A stretch of 64,000 nt of DNA from Virgibacillus halotolerans (GTDB lineage Bacteria; Bacillota; Bacilli; Bacillales; Amphibacillaceae), in NCBI RefSeq assembly GCF_016908515.1, contig NZ_JAFBEA010000006.1:186001-250000 (forward strand), read 5' to 3'. Position 1 is the first letter of the stretch; every line of letters begins with the position of its first letter. The notes beneath the pieces were generated by a model. The model did no database searches. It had not been told where the DNA came from and saw only the letters and a program-made list of their open reading frames with translations. A program made the position numbers and the translations under genes. Below, in pieces: positions 1 through 8,172 of the stretch.

Positions 1-405
1 TATATGGAAGAAATACTTGAGGAGATCGGGCGTCATGATTTCACATCATTTGTAGAAAAATTGGCGCTGGAGCGAATGGTTCATGTGTTTATCGAATCCC
101 TATTTGATGTAGGGAATATGATGATTGATGGATTTATCATGCGTGACCCGGGAAGTTATAATGATATTATTGATATTCTAATTGATGAAAAGGTTTTACC
201 ACAGGCTGATGAAACAGATTATAAGGCTGTCATACGCTTGCGGAAAACGCTTGTCACCGATTATATAACAGTTGATCATGATCAATTGAATAAACAATTT
301 ATAGGTAATATAGCTGTACTTAAGCAATTCAGTTATCATATTCGACAATATTTAGACAATGAACTGGGAGTTGCGAATGCATTTTCAAATGAATCGCAAG
401 CGTGA
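1..405 (+). CDS. yutE: YutE-like DUF86/HepT-fold protein (5' end missing)
   Basis: The reading frame is open to the left edge (a Tyr codon precedes the first Met), so the N-terminus, perhaps 10-20 residues, lies outside the window. The protein is all-helical and resembles the DUF86 family, whose HepT members are RNase-like toxins or nucleotidyltransferase partners. The segment GFIMRDPGSYNDIIDILIDEK is typical of the Bacillus YutE branch. The HepT catalytic pattern R-x4-H-x-Y reads RKTLVTDY here, so the histidine is replaced and toxin-type nuclease activity is unlikely. It sits just upstream of yutF, as in B. subtilis. The cellular role is unknown. Confidence 0.8.
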   Translation, partial: YMEEILEEIGRHDFTSFVEKLALERMVHVFIESLFDVGNMMIDGFIMRDPGSYNDIIDILIDEKVLPQADETDYKAVIRLRKTLVTDYITVDHDQLNKQFIGNIAVLKQFSYHIRQYLDNELGVANAFSNESQA

Positions 406-452
406 TTATGAAGAATGGGAACGAAGCTTGTTGATTGGCAGGAGGGGCTTTT

Positions 453-1223
453 TTGAAGCAATATAAAGGATATTTAATTGATTTGGATGGGACGATGTAT
501 CGCGGAAATGAATTGATCGAGGGGGCAGCGGAATTCGTTGCGGCTTTGGATCATAAGCAGATTCCCTATTTGTTTGTAACGAACAATTCGTCAATGACCC
601 AGACTGCAGTTTCCGATAAGTTGAATAAGATGGGAATTCTCTCTACACCGGATCACGTTTTTACCTCTAGTATGGCAACCGCGAATTACATTCAAGCAAG
701 ACAGGAGCATGCACGCTGTTATGTGATTGGTGAAGCTGGATTACAGCATGCGCTAGAGCAGAAGGATTTAATCATTGCAACGGATGCATGTGATTTTGTT
801 GTGGCTGGAATCGATCGCGCTATCAGTTATGAAAAGTTGTCAGCGGCTTGTTTAGAGATACGTCGTGGTGCCTATTTTATTTCTACGAACAGCGACGTTG
901 CGCTACCAACGGAACGGGGGCTTGAACCAGGAAATGGGGCGCTTACATCTGTTTTAACGGTTAGCACTGGTCGAGAGCCAACTTTTATCGGTAAACCGGA
1001 ATCAATTATTATGGATGAAGCGTTAGCCGTGCTAGGTCTGACAAAAGAAGAAACAATCATGGTGGGTGATAATTATGATACAGATATTTGCGCAGGTATG
1101 AATGCGGGAATGGATACATTGCTGGTCTTTACAGGGGTAACCCCATTGGCGGCACTGTCACAGTTGGAAAGCCCACCTACATATCATATACAACAATTAC
1201 AAGAATGGATCACCAATCTATAG
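453..1223 (+). CDS. yutF: HAD-IIA family sugar/nucleotide phosphatase YutF
   Basis: This is a NagD-like HAD-superfamily hydrolase of 256 residues, the usual YutF length. HAD motif I is DLDGTMYRG near residue 10, with the nucleophile Asp first. Motif II lies around VTNNSS, and motif III/IV is GKPE followed by MVGDNYDTDI. The family dephosphorylates small phosphometabolites; the substrate is not evident. The frame can start at a TTG at 435. The strong Shine-Dalgarno AGGAGGGG at 440-447 and the family length favour TTG at 453, which gives MKQYKGYLIDLDG. The gene ends in a bidirectional terminator shared with yutG. Confidence 0.9.
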   Translation: MKQYKGYLIDLDGTMYRGNELIEGAAEFVAALDHKQIPYLFVTNNSSMTQTAVSDKLNKMGILSTPDHVFTSSMATANYIQARQEHARCYVIGEAGLQHALEQKDLIIATDACDFVVAGIDRAISYEKLSAACLEIRRGAYFISTNSDVALPTERGLEPGNGALTSVLTVSTGREPTFIGKPESIIMDEALAVLGLTKEETIMVGDNYDTDICAGMNAGMDTLLVFTGVTPLAALSQLESPPTYHIQQLQEWITNL

Positions 1224-1257
1224 AAAACAGGAAGCGCCCTATGCGCTTCCTGTTTTT
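1224..1257. terminator. bidirectional terminator yutF/yutG
   Basis: The stem ACAGGAAGCGC / GCGCTTCCTGT with a 5-nt loop is flanked by AAAA on the left and TTTTT on the right. It therefore serves the two convergent genes. Confidence 0.85.
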
Positions 1258-1768
1258 AATCGTCCAATAGTTTATCATCTGCAGAAGCATGTGCAAGTCT
1301 GCTGGAAGCAGCTGCGGCAATCGCCCCAACAATATCATCTAAGAATGTATGCACCTCGCCAGTGGATTTATCATTTAATCTTTCTAAAATACCAGGCTTT
1401 TGTTTGTCAATGTAACCATAGTTTGTAAAGCCAATCGAACCGTATACATTTACAATCGATAGTGCAATGATTTCGTCCAGTCCATACAGACTTTCATCGG
1501 TTTCAATCGTTGTTTGCAGTGGTTGCTCGAGCATTTTCTTCTCCGCCAAGACATCAAGTTGGATACCTGTTAGGATGGCATTCTGAACTTCTCTTTTTGT
1601 TAATACTCGGTCCACATTATAGCGGCAGTCTTCCATTTGTAGATCATCATGGTATTTTGCTTGCAAATAATAGACCAGTTCAGCGATATCCTCCAAGTCC
1701 ACCCCGCGTTCCGTTAACAATTGTCGTGCTTTAACTTCTAATACACTTTGATTTGTATTTTTATCCAT
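1256..1768 (-). CDS. yutG: YutG, phosphatidylglycerophosphatase A-like protein
   Basis: A 170-residue protein of the PgpA-like family. In Gram-negatives this family dephosphorylates phosphatidylglycerol phosphate. Recognisable segments are GLDEIIALSIVNVYGSIGFTNYGY and HTFLDDIVGAIAAAASSRLAH, which hold conserved acidic residues. The Bacillus YutG branch lacks the multiple transmembrane helices of E. coli PgpA and is probably soluble, so the lipid phosphatase assignment comes from family membership only. It is convergent with yutF and divergent from yutH, as in B. subtilis. Confidence 0.8.
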   Translation of the reverse strand: MDKNTNQSVLEVKARQLLTERGVDLEDIAELVYYLQAKYHDDLQMEDCRYNVDRVLTKREVQNAILTGIQLDVLAEKKMLEQPLQTTIETDESLYGLDEIIALSIVNVYGSIGFTNYGYIDKQKPGILERLNDKSTGEVHTFLDDIVGAIAAAASSRLAHASADDKLLDD

Positions 1769-1860
1769 TCACAATCACCTTTTCTAATCTGTATTTGTAG
1801 TTAAGATTTTCCTTTTTGATACATACAATAGTATGAATAGCTAATAAAGGGGAGATTAAT

Positions 1861-2835
1861 TTGCCTTTTCGTGAATTGTTACATACCTACTATGAACTTC
1901 CAGTTGAAGAAAAGATAGTACTGGACGGTAAAGAAGGTTACAAACATGATGAATATTTCTATTTTATCATTAACGTGAACAACAAGGAAGTTATTCATAT
2001 GGAACAAGCTGCTTTAGCTTATTATTTATTAGAAAATCACTTTAATCATACCGCATTCCCAATTCAAAACAGATATGGGGAATGGTTTACAACCGATCAG
2101 GGGAAAAACCATATGGTACTACAGGTCCAGCAACCGTTACAGGATCAACGGTTATCACCTGGTGAGTCACTTGCATCCTTCCATCTAGTGGGAGCCAACT
2201 ATGATTATGAACCAAAAGCCATTTCCAGTTATGGGCAATGGAAAGCCCTATGGATAGAAAAGTTAACCGTATTCGAAACAAATTTGGAACAGGAAGCAAA
2301 AAAACATCCGACCCATTATTATCAGTTAATCATGGATATATTACCATATGTGATTGGTATCAGCGAAAATGCGATTCAATATTTGCAGGAGAGTGAACAG
2401 GACAATCGTTTCCATGAGGCGGATCAGGGTACTATCTCATTTCGCAGGTATACAAACCAATTAGAAAAACCAATCCTTTGGGTGGATGAGTTTGTGTATG
2501 ACCATCCAGCAAGAGATCTCGCCGAATATATCCGGATGACATTGTTGAAAGATGGTGGCGAGGATGAATTGGTTGAATTTCTAAAGGATTATAATAGTAT
2601 CCGACCACTATCTGTTTTCAGCTGGCGTTTATTATATGCGCGTTTGATTTTTCCAATTCATTTTTTTGATATCATGCAAAGTGGATTCTTAACCGATGAC
2701 TTTGCAAGCTTATATACACAAATGACGGACCTTTTGGACAAACAAGCTGATTATGAAAGAAAACTGGCTGACTTTTTTCAAATGGGAGGCGTCAAGCATG
2801 AAAAGCTGAATATCCCTGTGATAAAATGGTTATAA
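1861..2835 (+). CDS. yutH: Spore coat-associated protein YutH (CotS/kinase-like fold)
   Basis: A 324-residue protein resembling YutH of the CotS-related family. These are aminoglycoside-phosphotransferase-like proteins found in spore coats. Segments such as FRRYTNQLEKPILWVDEFVYDHPARDLAEYIR correspond to the region where true kinases carry the catalytic H-x-D. Here the pattern is degenerate (VYDHPARD), which suggests a structural pseudokinase-like role. The start is TTG at 1861, placed 6 nt after AAAGGGGAG. It supports the view that the organism sporulates. Confidence 0.8.
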   Translation: MPFRELLHTYYELPVEEKIVLDGKEGYKHDEYFYFIINVNNKEVIHMEQAALAYYLLENHFNHTAFPIQNRYGEWFTTDQGKNHMVLQVQQPLQDQRLSPGESLASFHLVGANYDYEPKAISSYGQWKALWIEKLTVFETNLEQEAKKHPTHYYQLIMDILPYVIGISENAIQYLQESEQDNRFHEADQGTISFRRYTNQLEKPILWVDEFVYDHPARDLAEYIRMTLLKDGGEDELVEFLKDYNSIRPLSVFSWRLLYARLIFPIHFFDIMQSGFLTDDFASLYTQMTDLLDKQADYERKLADFFQMGGVKHEKLNIPVIKWL

Positions 2836-2858
2836 CATCATAGAAAAGAGGTACTAAA

Positions 2859-3821
2859 TTGTCAAAACCATGCATTTATATTACAAGAAAAATACCAGGG
2901 GAATTATTGGAACCATACAAGGATACATTTGAATTTCACATGTGGGAAAAGGAAACAGAACCAGTTCCGCATGACGTGTTATTAAAAGAAATCGCTCAAG
3001 CTGATGGTTTGCTTTGCATGCTGAGTGATCAAATTGATGAGGCACTTCTAACAGAAGCTCCTCGCCTGAAAATTATAGCGAATTTGGCTGTAGGCTATGA
3101 TAATATTGATCTGGACGCGGCAAAATCGCGTGACATTATTGTTACAAATACACCTGATGTATTAACAGAAACAACAGCGGATTTGGGATTTGCATTACTT
3201 ATGGCAACGGCGAGAAGAATTGTAGAAGCAAGTAATTATGTTCAAGCAGATCAATGGGAAAACTGGGCACCTTATTTATTAGCCGGCTCAGATATTCACC
3301 ATAAAACAATTGGTATTGTAGGAATGGGAAGAATTGGTGAAGCAATTGCGAGACGGGCGAAGGGATTTGGCATGTCTGTCCTTTATCACAACCGTTCACG
3401 TAAATATGAAGCGGAAGATGAATTACAAGCAACTTATGTGACAATGGATCACTTGTTGAAGGAAGCAGATTTTGTTATTTCTGTTGTTCCACTAACGAGT
3501 GAAACCAATAAAATGTTTGATGTAGGTGCTTTTCAAAAGATGAAATCAACTGCTATCTTCATTAATATTTCCAGGGGTGCAACAGTAGATGAATCAGCAT
3601 TATTTGAAGCGCTGCAGACAAAGCAAATCAAAGCAGCAGGTTTAGATGTATTTGAGAAAGAGCCTATTCGTAATGATCACCCATTAATGAAATTGGACAA
3701 TGTAATCTGTTTACCGCATATCGGTTCATCCAGTGAGGAAACACGTACAATCATGATTAAACTATGCTTAGAAAATATCTCGGCAGTAATGGATGGAAAA
3801 CAACCAAAAACCCAAGTATAA
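2859..3821 (+). CDS. D-2-hydroxyacid dehydrogenase (glyoxylate/hydroxypyruvate reductase type)
   Basis: A cytosolic NAD(P)H-dependent 2-ketoacid reductase of 320 residues. The Rossmann motif is GIVGMGRIGEAIARR near residues 148-162. The catalytic triad is visible as Arg in NISRGA, Glu in VFEKEP and His in LPHIGSS. The start is TTG at 2859 after AAGAGGT. A paralogue with the same motifs is encoded at 11205-12179. The likely substrates are glyoxylate or hydroxypyruvate; the sequence alone does not decide between them. Confidence 0.88.
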   Translation: MSKPCIYITRKIPGELLEPYKDTFEFHMWEKETEPVPHDVLLKEIAQADGLLCMLSDQIDEALLTEAPRLKIIANLAVGYDNIDLDAAKSRDIIVTNTPDVLTETTADLGFALLMATARRIVEASNYVQADQWENWAPYLLAGSDIHHKTIGIVGMGRIGEAIARRAKGFGMSVLYHNRSRKYEAEDELQATYVTMDHLLKEADFVISVVPLTSETNKMFDVGAFQKMKSTAIFINISRGATVDESALFEALQTKQIKAAGLDVFEKEPIRNDHPLMKLDNVICLPHIGSSSEETRTIMIKLCLENISAVMDGKQPKTQV

Positions 3822-3846
3822 AAATATGTGTTCAAAAAGGTAAATA

Positions 3847-3876
3847 AAAAGGCAGACAATAGGTGTCTGCCTTTTC
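3847..3876. terminator. bidirectional terminator
   Basis: The hairpin AAAAGGCAGAC / GTCTGCCTTTT lies between the convergent dehydrogenase gene and yutI. It has A-runs and T-runs on both sides. Confidence 0.85.
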
Positions 3877-3891
3877 TTTATGGATTTCTCT

Positions 3892-4116
3892 TTAAAATAC
3901 TTGTTCAATTTCTGTTACACCAGGCACTTCAGCCATTAGTGCGCGTTCGATTCCAGCTTTTAAAGTAATGGTTGAACTTGGACAGTTTCCACATGCACCC
4001 ATCAGGCGAAGCAGAACGATGCCATCTTCATCCACATCGACTAATTCCACGTCTCCACCATCTCGTAGTAAAAATGGACGAAGCTTACTTAACACTTCTT
4101 GTACTTGCTCTTGCAT
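3892..4116 (-). CDS. yutI: NifU C-terminal-domain Fe-S scaffold YutI
   Basis: A 74-residue protein made only of the NifU C-terminal (Nfu) domain. The CxxC cluster-binding motif is ACGNCPSS, followed by the family sequence [10 protein letters not shown]. It would bind a 4Fe-4S or 2Fe-2S cluster and deliver it to target proteins. The frame opens at 4137, but the first ATG sits inside the Shine-Dalgarno (GGAAAGGAG). The internal ATG at 4116 (MQEQVQEVL) has correct spacing and matches the family length. It lies next to yuzD and yutM, which are also thiol or Fe-S proteins. Confidence 0.9.
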   Translation of the reverse strand: MQEQVQEVLSKLRPFLLRDGGDVELVDVDEDGIVLLRLMGACGNCPSSTITLKAGIERALMAEVPGVTEIEQVF

Positions 4117-4268
4117 AATCCATCTACTCCTTTCCATATTGTTATTATAAAGGATTGACGATAAAAAATCTATCTGAAAATTTGATTTTAAGCAGATTAA
4201 CTTCTTTTATTGTACCTTTCAGCAAAGGTTTTGTAAAATAAAAGTAACTGGGAATGGGGGGATTGCAA

Positions 4269-4598
4269 ATGGGAATTAAAAAAGTGACGATCACTGTGTA
4301 TGGGGCAGAACAAATTTGTGCAAGCTGTGTCGGTGCACCAGGATCAAAGGACACCTACGAATGGTTACAGGCAGCAATTGGCAGGAAATATAATGATGAA
4401 CCAATCGCTTACGAATATGTTGATATTGATCAACCGCAAAAGATAGAAAAGCAACAGAAGTTTGTGGAGCGCATATTTGCAGAGGATTTATTTTATCCTA
4501 TTGTATTTGTCAATGATGATATGGTTGCCGAGGGTATCCCACGGTTAAAGACAGTGTATCAGGCTTTAGATGAACATGGACTGGAGTTATTGGCGTAA
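4269..4598 (+). CDS. yuzD: YuzD-like thioredoxin-fold protein
   Basis: A small YuzD-family protein (about 109 residues) with a thioredoxin-like pattern. The redox motif is CASCVG near the N-terminus. A later EGIPRLKTVY segment resembles the cis-proline region. The first in-frame ATG (4254) overlaps the GGGGGG ribosome-binding site, so the ATG at 4269 (MGIKKVTITVYG) is preferred. It is divergent from yutI, as in B. subtilis. Its role is not established; the context suggests Fe-S or thiol homeostasis. Confidence 0.8.
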   Translation: MGIKKVTITVYGAEQICASCVGAPGSKDTYEWLQAAIGRKYNDEPIAYEYVDIDQPQKIEKQQKFVERIFAEDLFYPIVFVNDDMVAEGIPRLKTVYQALDEHGLELLA

Positions 4599-4753
4599 TG
4601 AATCAAGCTAATATGGATTAACTGGAAAAATGGCAGCTGATTTCTGTCCAATTTTTCGCTTACAAGGATTTAATTATTTGAATAATGGCGAACCAGTTTG
4701 TATACTAATAGCTAAGGATAGTATTAAATTGTAAAAAAAAGGAGGTCCATGCA

Positions 4754-5110
4754 TTGGTTATTACAATTACAGATGATGCAAGTAATCAAATCAAAGAAAT
4801 GATGAAGGATGAATCTGAAGGTGTCCGTTTCCGATTTGGAATTAAAGGTGGAGGATGCAGTGGTTTGTCTTATTCTTTAGGTTTTGAATATGATATTAAT
4901 CAGGAATTGGACACATTAGACGAAATAAATGATATCCCGGTTGTTTTATTTAATCAGGATATTCCAATCATAGAAGGAACAAAAATTGATTTCAAACAAA
5001 ATATGATGGGCGGCGGGTTTTCCATTGATAATCCGAACGCAATCGTTTCGTGTGGCTGTGGTTCTTCATTCAGAGCGAAGGATCGAGAGGGAACACCAGG
5101 CGACTGTTAA
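4754..5110 (+). CDS. yutM: HesB/IscA-type Fe-S cluster assembly protein YutM
   Basis: An A-type Fe-S carrier of 118 residues. The three conserved cysteines are present: one in GGGCSGLSY and two in the C-terminal SCGCGSSF. It would accept clusters from the SUF machinery and pass them to apoproteins. The start is TTG at 4754, 8 nt after GGAGG. An ATG at 4749 is out of frame. Confidence 0.9.
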   Translation: MVITITDDASNQIKEMMKDESEGVRFRFGIKGGGCSGLSYSLGFEYDINQELDTLDEINDIPVVLFNQDIPIIEGTKIDFKQNMMGGGFSIDNPNAIVSCGCGSSFRAKDREGTPGDC

Positions 5111-5118
5111 TTTTTGCT

Positions 5119-5151
5119 GGCCGAGACTACACATTGTCTTGGCCTTTTTTT
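5119..5151 (+). terminator. terminator of yutM
   Basis: The stem GGCCGAGAC / GTCTTGGCC (one G-T pair) with a 7-nt loop is followed by TTTTTTT. Confidence 0.85.
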
Positions 5152-5346
5152 ATTACTCAACTTTCGCACCAATAAAATACGTTCAAAGCGTTAGACGAGT
5201 TAAACCTAGAATGTTTTCAATAATTCCCTTGGCAACATTGTAAAATAAGGGTTGTTTTTTACACAAAAGAGAGAAGTTGCGACATAAATTCTATCTATGT
5301 TAGATCTGTAGCACCTGATAATGGAAACAGGTTACTTAGGCGACCG

Positions 5347-5460
5347 CAGCCCGTATACACTTCGCTTTCCGCGGGCGGCTGTTGAGCCTCCTTGCGCTAA
5401 CGCACTGCGGGGTCTCACCGATGCCTTTTCTCCCGCAGGAGTCTTCGTGTATACGGGCTG
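5347..5460 (+). repeat. palindromic repeat module R, copy 1
   Basis: A 114-bp element with perfect 14-bp outer arms, CAGCCCGTATACAC and GTGTATACGGGCTG. Its core is CGCTTTCCGCGGGC, then TGAGCCTCCTTG, GCGGGGTCTCA and CCCGCAGGAGTC. The same core recurs at about 19149, 19454 (inverted), 40098 (partial) and 50531. Similar G+C-rich repeats are, to my knowledge, scattered in many Bacillaceae genomes. Confidence 0.85.
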
Positions 5461-5541
5461 CTAAGTATAGCGTTTGCCAATAAAAGCGTGCTTTAGCTGG
5501 ATGAAATGAAAAAGTGCATTCCTGTAAATAGCATTAACCAG

Positions 5542-5647
5542 TCCGGGTGAGAGAAGGGCGGTGACTCCAGCGGGAAAAGCACGTGTCCGAAGACCCCGAG
5601 AGTGGTTTTCTCGAGGTGGCTGAGGCCGTGCCCGCGGAAAGCATCCG
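5542..5647 (-). repeat. palindromic repeat module R, copy 2 (inverted, nested)
   Basis: It has the same core as the copy at 5347 but in the opposite orientation: GACTCCAGCGGG, then GACCCCG, GAGG..GGCTGAG and GCCCGCGGAAAGC. The arms are GGGCGG and CCGCCC. The related element near 50761 lacks this segment, reading accag then cccggatcgatcccggacgg without interruption. The 106 bp given here are the inferred insert. Confidence 0.75.
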
Positions 5648-5881
5648 CCCGGATCGATCCCGGACGGTGGAATAGCACATCTCTTGGGAAATCAACATGC
5701 TCTTATGTCGCAGTTTATATAAATGCGATAATAAAAGGCGACAAAATTAACGAAAAGGCTCTATCAAAAGTCAGGTTGAGCAGTGTATCACGATCTTGCC
5801 TAATTCTATCAAGGCTTATTTATCAATTTTACTCTGCGAAAGTTGAGTTATTACTTTTGTAAATATTACAGGATGGAAAAC

Positions 5882-5925
5882 AAAAGAAACTGATCGGTAT
5901 GACGCATGCCGGTCAGTTTCTTTTA
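5882..5925. terminator. terminator of yumC (bidirectional form)
   Basis: The stem AAAAGAAACTGATCGG / CCGGTCAGTTTCTTTT has an 11-12-nt loop. It lies directly downstream of yumC on the minus strand. Confidence 0.85.
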
Positions 5926-5931
5926 TGTGTG

Positions 5932-6915
5932 TTAAAACATCGCTGTTGAATGTTTTGGCTGTAAGCGAACGTTTGGATCGATGTATTGTTTCGCATTATT
6001 AATAGCTGTTGGACCTTCACCAAACCCAGTTGCAATTAATTTTATCTTACCGTCAAAAGTACAAATATCACCCGCCGCATAAATGCCTGGTATATTGGTT
6101 TCCATTTTTGTATTCACTACGATGCTGTTCTTTTCGATTTCCAGACCCCAATCTTTAATCGGTCCTAATGTAGAGATAAATCCGTAATTACAAAGCACTG
6201 CATCTACCTCAAGTTCTACTTGATGATCACCTTTTACCTGATCCAGTATCACTTTGTCTATTTTATCGGATGTAACAATATCGGCTGGAACGTAAGGTGT
6301 TAACACGGATACGTTGGAAGCCATCAAGCGTTCTACACTATGTTCGTGTGCTCTGAAATTGTCGCGTCGATGTACAAGTGTTACTTGTTTCGCAATTGGC
6401 TCGAGCATGAGTGCCCAGTCCACAGCGGAGTCCCCGCCACCAAGCAGGACCACGTTCTTATCTTTATAATGACTCATGTCTTTCACATGGTAATGTAGGT
6501 TGATTCCTTCAAAATCATCACACGTTCCAATATTTAAACGACGTGGTTGAAATGCGCCATTACCTGCCGTTATAATGATCGTTTTCGTATAGTGAACTTC
6601 CTTATTGGAAGTTAATTTGAAAGTATTATCCTCCAGCCGTTCCACCTTTTCAATTGCCTGGTCAAGTACAATGGTTGGATCGAACATATTAGCCTGTTCC
6701 TCTAAGTTGTCAACTAATTCCTGTGCGCGTATCTTTGGAAAGCCTGCTACATCATATATATATTTTTCTGGATATAGGGCAGTGAGTTGCCCGCCAGTAT
6801 GTGGTAAACTTTCAATTATTTTAACACTCGCTTGTCGCATGCCACCATAAAAGGCGGTGAACAAACCAGTAGGGCCGGCTCCAATTATTGTTATATCATA
6901 GACCTCTTCCGACAT
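5932..6915 (-). CDS. yumC: Ferredoxin--NADP+ reductase type 2 (YumC)
   Basis: A flavoprotein of about 327 residues in the thioredoxin-reductase-like FNR family, which exchanges electrons between NADPH and ferredoxin or flavodoxin. The FAD-binding motif is [10 protein letters not shown] near the N-terminus. The NADP Rossmann motif is [12 protein letters not shown], and the C-terminal FAD motif is [12 protein letters not shown]. The redox-active CxxC of thioredoxin reductases is absent, as expected for this class. The ATG at 6915 ([10 protein letters not shown]) follows GGGGG with 8-nt spacing and is preferred over the ATG at 6930. A divergent paralogue lies at 50932-51945. Confidence 0.93.
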   Translation of the reverse strand: MSEEVYDITIIGAGPTGLFTAFYGGMRQASVKIIESLPHTGGQLTALYPEKYIYDVAGFPKIRAQELVDNLEEQANMFDPTIVLDQAIEKVERLEDNTFKLTSNKEVHYTKTIIITAGNGAFQPRRLNIGTCDDFEGINLHYHVKDMSHYKDKNVVLLGGGDSAVDWALMLEPIAKQVTLVHRRDNFRAHEHSVERLMASNVSVLTPYVPADIVTSDKIDKVILDQVKGDHQVELEVDAVLCNYGFISTLGPIKDWGLEIEKNSIVVNTKMETNIPGIYAAGDICTFDGKIKLIATGFGEGPTAINNAKQYIDPNVRLQPKHSTAMF

Positions 6916-6930
6916 GGAAATTACCCCCAT

Positions 6931-7252
6931 CTTCTCTATATTAAATTTTACACCAATCTCATAATATCATAACGTTAATCGGCTGTGTATTAATGCGCTT
7001 ATAAATTATAAAGTCTGTTACATTATTTTTATTTTTCTTAACATAAAACTTTTTCTATCAGGATTATCAGCATATAGGAGCAAATCTTTATAATCATATG
7101 GATTATTGATTTAAAATAGCACTCAGGACTTTTAACGTTGATACAACCGTTTAAATGCCCGAAAATTCTATTTTTATAAAATTACGATATTTGATAGAGT
7201 TAAGGAATACGTTTTAGAAAACATTGGAATGCACAGACGAGGGGGAAATGTA
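6931..7252. other. intergenic region upstream of yumC and glnH
   Basis: About 320 bp of AT-rich DNA between the divergent yumC and glnH-like genes. It must hold both promoters. I see no riboswitch, terminator hairpin or clear operator. Confidence 0.5.
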
Positions 7253-8032
7253 GTGAAAAAGAAAAACTGGAAAAGATTAAGCACTGTACTGCTCATGGTT
7301 ACCGTTCTAGTAGGTTTAGCTGCGTGTGGAGACAGTAGTGCAGATGGAGAATTAAAAGATACTTATACAGTAGCTACAGATACATCGTTCGTACCATTTG
7401 AGTTTAAAGAAGATGGTGATTATGTTGGATTTGATATTGATCTAATCAATGCGCTTGCGGATGAAGTCGGTTTTAAAATTGATCTGGAAACGACAAATTT
7501 TGATGGAATTATTCCAGGGTTACAAACGGGCTCATTTGATATTGCACTTGCAGGGATTGGTATTACGGAAGAACGGAAGAAAAGCATTGATTATAGTGAT
7601 CCGTACTATGAATCCGGCCTACGTATAGGGGTATCGATAGATAATGAGGATATCGATGGTATGGAGGATTTGGAAGACAAGACGGTTGCAACACGACTTG
7701 GTTCAACCAGTTCAGCTTATATTAAAGACAATATCGATGGTGCCGAGCCGAATGAATATGAACAACTGGATCAAGCTTACTTAGCCGTCGAAAATGGCAG
7801 TGCCGATGCGATCCTGTATGACGCACCAAACGTAGCCTATTATATTCAAACTAAAGGGGAGGACAGCATGAAAATGGTCGGTGATCTTTATGAAGCTGAA
7901 GATTACGGAATCGCTTTTGCAAAAGATCAGGATGATTTGGTTGAGGCTGTTAATGAAGCTTTAGCAACATTGAAAGATAATGGAAAGTATGATGAAATTT
8001 ACGAAAAGTGGTTTGGTGAAAAACCAGAGTAA
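7253..8032 (+). CDS. glnH: Glutamine-type ABC transporter substrate-binding lipoprotein
   Basis: A periplasmic-binding-protein family 3 lipoprotein (polar amino acid group). The lipobox LVGLAAC anchors it to the outer face of the membrane. The mature part has the GlnH-like pattern: TYTVATDTSFVPFEF, YVGFDIDLINALADE, GIIPGLQTGSFDIALAGI and KYDEIYEKWFG. The GTG at 7253 follows GAGGGGG by 7 nt and is preferred over the upstream ATG at 7229. It heads an importer operon with the permease and ATPase. Glutamine is the likely ligand from resemblance. An ectoine role cannot be excluded given the neighbouring catabolic genes, but nothing in the sequence requires it. Confidence 0.88.
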   Translation: MKKKNWKRLSTVLLMVTVLVGLAACGDSSADGELKDTYTVATDTSFVPFEFKEDGDYVGFDIDLINALADEVGFKIDLETTNFDGIIPGLQTGSFDIALAGIGITEERKKSIDYSDPYYESGLRIGVSIDNEDIDGMEDLEDKTVATRLGSTSSAYIKDNIDGAEPNEYEQLDQAYLAVENGSADAILYDAPNVAYYIQTKGEDSMKMVGDLYEAEDYGIAFAKDQDDLVEAVNEALATLKDNGKYDEIYEKWFGEKPE

Positions 8033-8050
8033 TAAAGTCTACATGCTATA

Positions 8051-8088
8051 AAAGAGGGTGTAACACTTCTTATGGTTACGCCCTCTTT
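8051..8088 (+). terminator. intra-operon hairpin between glnH and permease
   Basis: The stem AAAGAGGGTGTAAC / GTTACGCCCTCTTT (one mismatch) has only a short T-rich tail. It probably acts as a partial terminator or 3' stabiliser, letting the binding protein be made in excess over the membrane parts. Confidence 0.7.
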
Positions 8089-8172
8089 ATCTTAATGAAT
8101 ACAACTAGAAATAGATGCTATTTACCAGGAGACAAGGTAATAAGCATATTCTACTAGCTAAGAGGTGACAGG

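Larger units (their letters stand above)
5155..5848. repeat. composite intergenic element A1, bounded by 14-bp inverted repeats
   Basis: No gene is present in this stretch. The outer ends are perfect inverted repeats, ACTCAACTTTCGCA (5155-5168) and TGCGAAAGTTGAGT (5835-5848). Inside are a second pair of arms, TTGCGACATAA near 5278 and TTATGTCGCA near 5703, and two palindromic modules (5347-5460 and 5556-5650). Segments at about 5242-5345 and 5483-5775 recur at 50478-50886, where the outer 14-bp arms were not seen. It looks like a non-autonomous, MITE-like insertion or nested insertions; no transposase is present. Confidence 0.7.

Noticed and set aside
5155-5848. CRISPR-like array
   Set aside because: The repeats are long nested palindromes in both orientations, without regular spacers or cas genes.
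5602-5862. 86-residue ORF inside element A1
   Set aside because: It runs through palindromic repeat sequence, has no ribosome-binding site and is not kept in the A2 copy.
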